The notes below the pieces were generated by a model. It worked only from the letters and a program-made list of their open reading frames with translations, did no database searches and had not been told where the DNA came from. Of a stretch of 64,000 bases of DNA, positions 60,786 through 64,000 are shown in pieces. The translations under genes and the position numbers were made by a program. How positions within the stretch are numbered: position 1 is the first letter of the stretch; each line of letters opens with the position of its first letter. The stretch comes from Novosphingobium hassiacum (GTDB lineage: Bacteria > Pseudomonadota > Alphaproteobacteria > Sphingomonadales > Sphingomonadaceae): the NCBI RefSeq assembly GCF_014196055.1, contig NZ_JACICY010000001.1:696203-760202 (forward strand). Reading direction: 5' to 3'.

Positions 60786-63155
60786 ATGCTTTATACAAGT
60801 AATCTCAACGTAAGCCCGCGCCAAGCGCGGCTCCTTGCCGTTCTTCTTGCAAGTACCGCATCCTGCTCCCTGTCCGAGGTTGGCTTTGCGCAGGAAGCCG
60901 AGCCGCTCAGCGATGAGATCGTCGTTACCGCAACGCGCCAGTCTGAAACGATTTCCAAGGTCGCATTGAGTGTCGCGGCATACAGCCAGGAAAAGCTGGA
61001 CCAGCAAGGCGTGCGTCAGGTTGACGATGTGGCGCGATTGACGCCGGGCGTGACCTTTTCCCGAGGCGATCAGCGCAATGCCGGTGCGGCGAACATTTCG
61101 ATCCGTGGCATTTCGTCCACCGCTGGGTCTGCGACGACCGGCATCTACATCGACGAAACGCCGATCCAGATACGCAGCGTCGGCTTCAGCGCCTACACAC
61201 CGTTCCCTGCGGTTTTCGACCTTCAGCGCGTGGAAATCCTGCGCGGCCCGCAAGGCACCTTGTTTGGCGCAGGGTCCGAGGGCGGCACCGTCCGTTTCAT
61301 CACGCCGACGGCCGATTTCGACGAGCTCAAGGTCTATTCCCGGAGCGAACTGGCAGCCACGAAGAGTGGCGACACGAGCTTCGAAGCAGGTGCCGCGGTC
61401 AGCGTGCCGCTTGTCAAAGACAAGCTGGCCGCGCGGCTGAGCGGTTACTACCGGCGTGATGGCGGCTATATCGATCGTGTCGACTACCGCACCGGTGTTG
61501 TCGCCGACAAGAATTCGAACTGGCAGGATACGAAGGTCGCTTCGGCAGCCCTCGCATGGAAGGCGTCCGATTCGCTCACGATCACGCCGTCGGTCTATTT
61601 CCAGGAAACCTGGAACAACGATGCCGGCACTTATTGGGAAGTGCTTTCCGACGCGAAGAAGGGCAGGTTCAACAACGGCAATGCCGTGGCAAACTGGAAC
61701 CGTGACCGGTTCGTGCTGCCAGCGCTGAAAATCGAAGCCGAATTCGGCGATGTATCGTTGGTTTCGAACACCTCCTATTTCCACCGCAACCAGAAGGCCC
61801 AGAACGACTACACCGTCTTCGAATCCGCTCTGTGGACGCGTAATGCCTTCTTCCCCGCCGGTATGTTTGCGCCAGCGTTCCAGTTCAACAAGCAGTCAAA
61901 CTTCACGCAGGAAATCCGGCTGCAGTCGAACTACAGCGACAGCCCGCTGCGCTGGGTGATCGGTGGCTTCTATGCCAATAATCGCCAGACGGCCCAGCAG
62001 TTCGTCCAGGACACGTTCCTGCCGGACTTGTTCGAAGCTGTGAACCGTGTGCCGTTCGTGGTGGCGTTCGGCCGGGGTCTGGTCGACGGGAAGTATACTT
62101 TCGTGCTGGACAAGGCCGTGTCCACCGATGAGCAGCTCGCTGGCTTTGGACAGGTGGATTACAACCTGACCGAGCAGCTCAAACTCACTGCCGGTGTCCG
62201 TGTGGCCTATACCAAGTTCGACACCAACGCGCAGTTCTCCGGCCCCGTGGTTGGCCCGGACGTAAACGATAGCGGTGGTCAAAGTGAAACCCCGGTCACG
62301 CCGAAGTTCGGGATCTCCTGGCAGGCCGATGATGATAACCTGCTCTACGCCAGTGCTTCCAAGGGGTTCCGCATCGGCGGCTACAACCCTGCAATCGGCC
62401 TACCCTGCGGCGTTTCGAGCGCGCCGGTTCCGGGAACGGCGCTGGGGGCGCTTGGCCTTTCGGATCGTCCGCAGCAATTCGGTTCGGACTCGGTCTGGAG
62501 CTACGAAGTCGGTTCCAAGAACAAGCTTTTCGGCCGTGCCCTGACGATCGAAAGCAGCGCCTTCCTGATCGACTGGAGCAACATCCAGCAACAAGTGAAC
62601 CTCAACGCCTGCGAATTCAACTTCACGCAGAACCTTGGAAAGGCCCGCAGCAAGGGCTTTGACGTGCAGTTCCAGCTCAAGGCAGCCAAGGGACTGACCT
62701 TGGGTGGATCGATCGGCTACACCAACGCCGAGTTCACGCAGACCGTCAAGGGAGGGCCGAATGCGGCGCGGAACCTCGTCACCGAAGGCGACGATATTCC
62801 CCTCAATCCGTGGCAGATCGTGCTGAATGCCCAATACGACTTCGCGGTGGGTGAGAACGATGCCTACGTGCGTGCCGATCTTCAGCATCTCTCGCGTCAG
62901 CGGGCGGTTACGCCCGGTCTCAATCCGGCCAATGGCGTTGCCGATCTGACCATTCCGGCACCTGTGGAAGTGAACAATCTGAATCTGCGCGCTGGTGTCC
63001 GCTTCAACCTCGTCGAACTGGCCGTTTTCGCCAACAACGTCACGAACGAAACGCCGCTGCTGCTGCGCCAGCGCGATGTCGGTTTCTCGACGCTTTATCG
63101 CAATGCAACTTTGCGCCCCCGCACCATCGGGCTGACCGCAACGGTCCGCTACTAA
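60786..63155 (+). CDS. TonB-dependent outer-membrane receptor
   Basis: A 789-residue receptor. A signal peptide (ARLLAVLLASTASCSLSEVGFA) leads to a TonB box-like SDEIVVTATRQ, then the plug domain (VDDVARLTPGV, ISIRGISS, VEILRGPQGTLFGAGSEGGTVRF) and a 22-strand barrel ending in VRY. Sphingomonads use many such receptors for aromatic compounds and sugars as well as siderophores. With an exported amidohydrolase gene 11 bases downstream, the ligand is probably an organic substrate. Confidence 0.93.
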   Translation: MLYTSNLNVSPRQARLLAVLLASTASCSLSEVGFAQEAEPLSDEIVVTATRQSETISKVALSVAAYSQEKLDQQGVRQVDDVARLTPGVTFSRGDQRNAGAANISIRGISSTAGSATTGIYIDETPIQIRSVGFSAYTPFPAVFDLQRVEILRGPQGTLFGAGSEGGTVRFITPTADFDELKVYSRSELAATKSGDTSFEAGAAVSVPLVKDKLAARLSGYYRRDGGYIDRVDYRTGVVADKNSNWQDTKVASAALAWKASDSLTITPSVYFQETWNNDAGTYWEVLSDAKKGRFNNGNAVANWNRDRFVLPALKIEAEFGDVSLVSNTSYFHRNQKAQNDYTVFESALWTRNAFFPAGMFAPAFQFNKQSNFTQEIRLQSNYSDSPLRWVIGGFYANNRQTAQQFVQDTFLPDLFEAVNRVPFVVAFGRGLVDGKYTFVLDKAVSTDEQLAGFGQVDYNLTEQLKLTAGVRVAYTKFDTNAQFSGPVVGPDVNDSGGQSETPVTPKFGISWQADDDNLLYASASKGFRIGGYNPAIGLPCGVSSAPVPGTALGALGLSDRPQQFGSDSVWSYEVGSKNKLFGRALTIESSAFLIDWSNIQQQVNLNACEFNFTQNLGKARSKGFDVQFQLKAAKGLTLGGSIGYTNAEFTQTVKGGPNAARNLVTEGDDIPLNPWQIVLNAQYDFAVGENDAYVRADLQHLSRQRAVTPGLNPANGVADLTIPAPVEVNNLNLRAGVRFNLVELAVFANNVTNETPLLLRQRDVGFSTLYRNATLRPRTIGLTATVRY

Positions 63156-63166
63156 GGAGTAAGACA

Positions 63167-64000
63167 ATGGCAGCTAACATGTGGCGAAATACATCTTCGT
63201 TGGCAGCGCTTCTGCTTGCTCTGGGCGCGCCAGGTGTGGCGGGCGCGCAAGATGCGAACCAGGCCGACGTCGTGTTGACTGACGGAGACATCTACACCCC
63301 GACGGGTTGGGCAAAATCGATGGCGCTGCGCAAAGGCGTGATCATCGCGGTCGGTAGCACCGCGGACATCGAGAAGCTGGCAGGGCCTGCTACCCGGCGC
63401 GTGGATCTCAAGGGGAGCGCCGTTCTTCCCGGGCTCGTCGACAGTCATGTCCACGTGACATTTGCGGGGCTTGAACAGTTCGCCTGTCGCATCACTCCGG
63501 GATCGCCGGCAAAAGCGATTGCCGAGGCCGTGCGCGGCTGCACCGTGCGTGCAAAGCCGGGCGAATGGATCACCGGTGGCAACTGGGTAGCGGCCGGGTT
63601 CAAAAGCGGCGAGCAGAACAAGGCCTTTCTCGACCGTATCGCACCCAACAATCCCGTCGCGCTGATCGATGAGTCCCATCACAGCTTGTGGGTGAACAGC
63701 GCAGCATTGAAGCTTGCGGGAATTACCGCAAAGACTGCCGATCCGGCGGGCGGCGTGATTGATCGTGATGCCAAGGGCGAACCAACCGGCCTGCTGCGTG
63801 AGACTGCTGCGAGATTGATCAACGCGGTCATTCCGGCGCCGTCTCGCGATCAGCTCAAAGCCGCGTTGACGCTGTCTAGCGGCCAGATGCTATCCTATGG
63901 CATCACGGCATTTGCCGATGCTGGCATCACCGCTGCCGATGTAGGCGCAATGTCCGAGCTTTCCGCCTCGGGCATGCTCAAGCAGCGGGTTCGTGGATGC
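63167..64000 (+). CDS. Exported amidohydrolase (YtcJ-like), N-terminal part
   Basis: The first 278 residues of a metal-dependent amidohydrolase; it runs off the right edge. A signal peptide ([17 protein letters not shown]) is followed by [19 protein letters not shown], the metal-binding HVH in [11 protein letters not shown] near residue 96, and [15 protein letters not shown], as in amidohydrolase family 3. AAGGAGT lies 7 bases before the ATG. It is in one operon with the receptor and may act on the imported compound, probably an amide or ester. Confidence 0.85.
   Translation, partial: MAANMWRNTSSLAALLLALGAPGVAGAQDANQADVVLTDGDIYTPTGWAKSMALRKGVIIAVGSTADIEKLAGPATRRVDLKGSAVLPGLVDSHVHVTFAGLEQFACRITPGSPAKAIAEAVRGCTVRAKPGEWITGGNWVAAGFKSGEQNKAFLDRIAPNNPVALIDESHHSLWVNSAALKLAGITAKTADPAGGVIDRDAKGEPTGLLRETAARLINAVIPAPSRDQLKAALTLSSGQMLSYGITAFADAGITAADVGAMSELSASGMLKQRVRGC

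Noticed and set aside
1..64000. CRISPR arrays, prophage structural genes or plasmid replication genes
   Set aside because: No regularly spaced direct repeats, no phage capsid or tail proteins and no rep/par genes were seen.

Overview
The window looks like chromosome from a GC-rich alphaproteobacterium of the order Sphingomonadales, most likely Novosphingobium or a close relative. The signs are the pheST, rpmI-rplT, petABC, lgt, glnD and bfr protein sequences, the sphingomonad-type palindromic repeats (1425-1519 and 19005-19098), a TonB-dependent receptor beside catabolic genes, and many aromatic or amine catabolism enzymes. This is a judgement from protein character; no database search was run.

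Positions 1-22240 are ordinary core genome: prfC (cut by the window edge), an aldose epimerase, pheT-pheS, an AraC regulator, rplT-rpmI, metA behind a structured leader RNA, bfd-bfr, yqgE, glnD, an acyl-CoA ligase, lgt with a MidA-like methyltransferase, the bc1 operon petABC, apt, an NDP-forming acyl-CoA synthetase and a DUF2218 protein.

Positions 22546-42840 are accessory. They begin at a tRNA-Gly(TCC) followed by a wrecked P4-type integrase, as at the edge of an old genomic island. The main theme is metal and redox stress. A SigF-type sigma factor and its six-helix membrane anti-sigma NrsF sit among two bufferin-type RiPP metallophore precursors (BufA1, BufA2), one MNIO/DUF692 enzyme (BufB), one DUF2063 partner (BufC), a DoxX protein, periplasmic MsrA and MsrB, and a thioredoxin-CcdA pair. 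Seven promoters fit GTAACC-N16-CGAA, five exactly and two with one mismatch. One exact copy drives a pair of tiny secreted cysteine-rich proteins (23209-23666) that I do not recognise; this extends the regulon beyond its usual members. A second sigma/anti-sigma operon with a cupredoxin and a metallophosphoesterase lies alongside. Further genes encode a HAD-type dehalogenase, an SDR without its catalytic residues, a haloalkane dehalogenase-like hydrolase divergent from a CGNR regulator with an obvious operator pair, QOR/HxlR, and a LysR cluster with cytochrome P460, CMD and PPOX proteins that share an upstream motif.

Positions 43190-64000 form a catabolic region: P450, glutamine-synthetase-like ligase and ALDH in one operon; a divergent HpaD-type extradiol dioxygenase; a class I glutamine amidotransferase; an AraC regulator; MFS-gabD-gabT; a decayed stretch with an IS1595-type remnant; then AraC, ALDH, an FAH-family (HpaG-like) enzyme, an acetoacetate decarboxylase-like protein, a LuxR-type regulator, a TonB-dependent receptor and the start of a secreted amidohydrolase. 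Together they suggest gamma-glutamylation of an amine, oxidation to an acid, ring cleavage through a homoprotocatechuate-like route and exit through succinic semialdehyde. The substrate is unknown.
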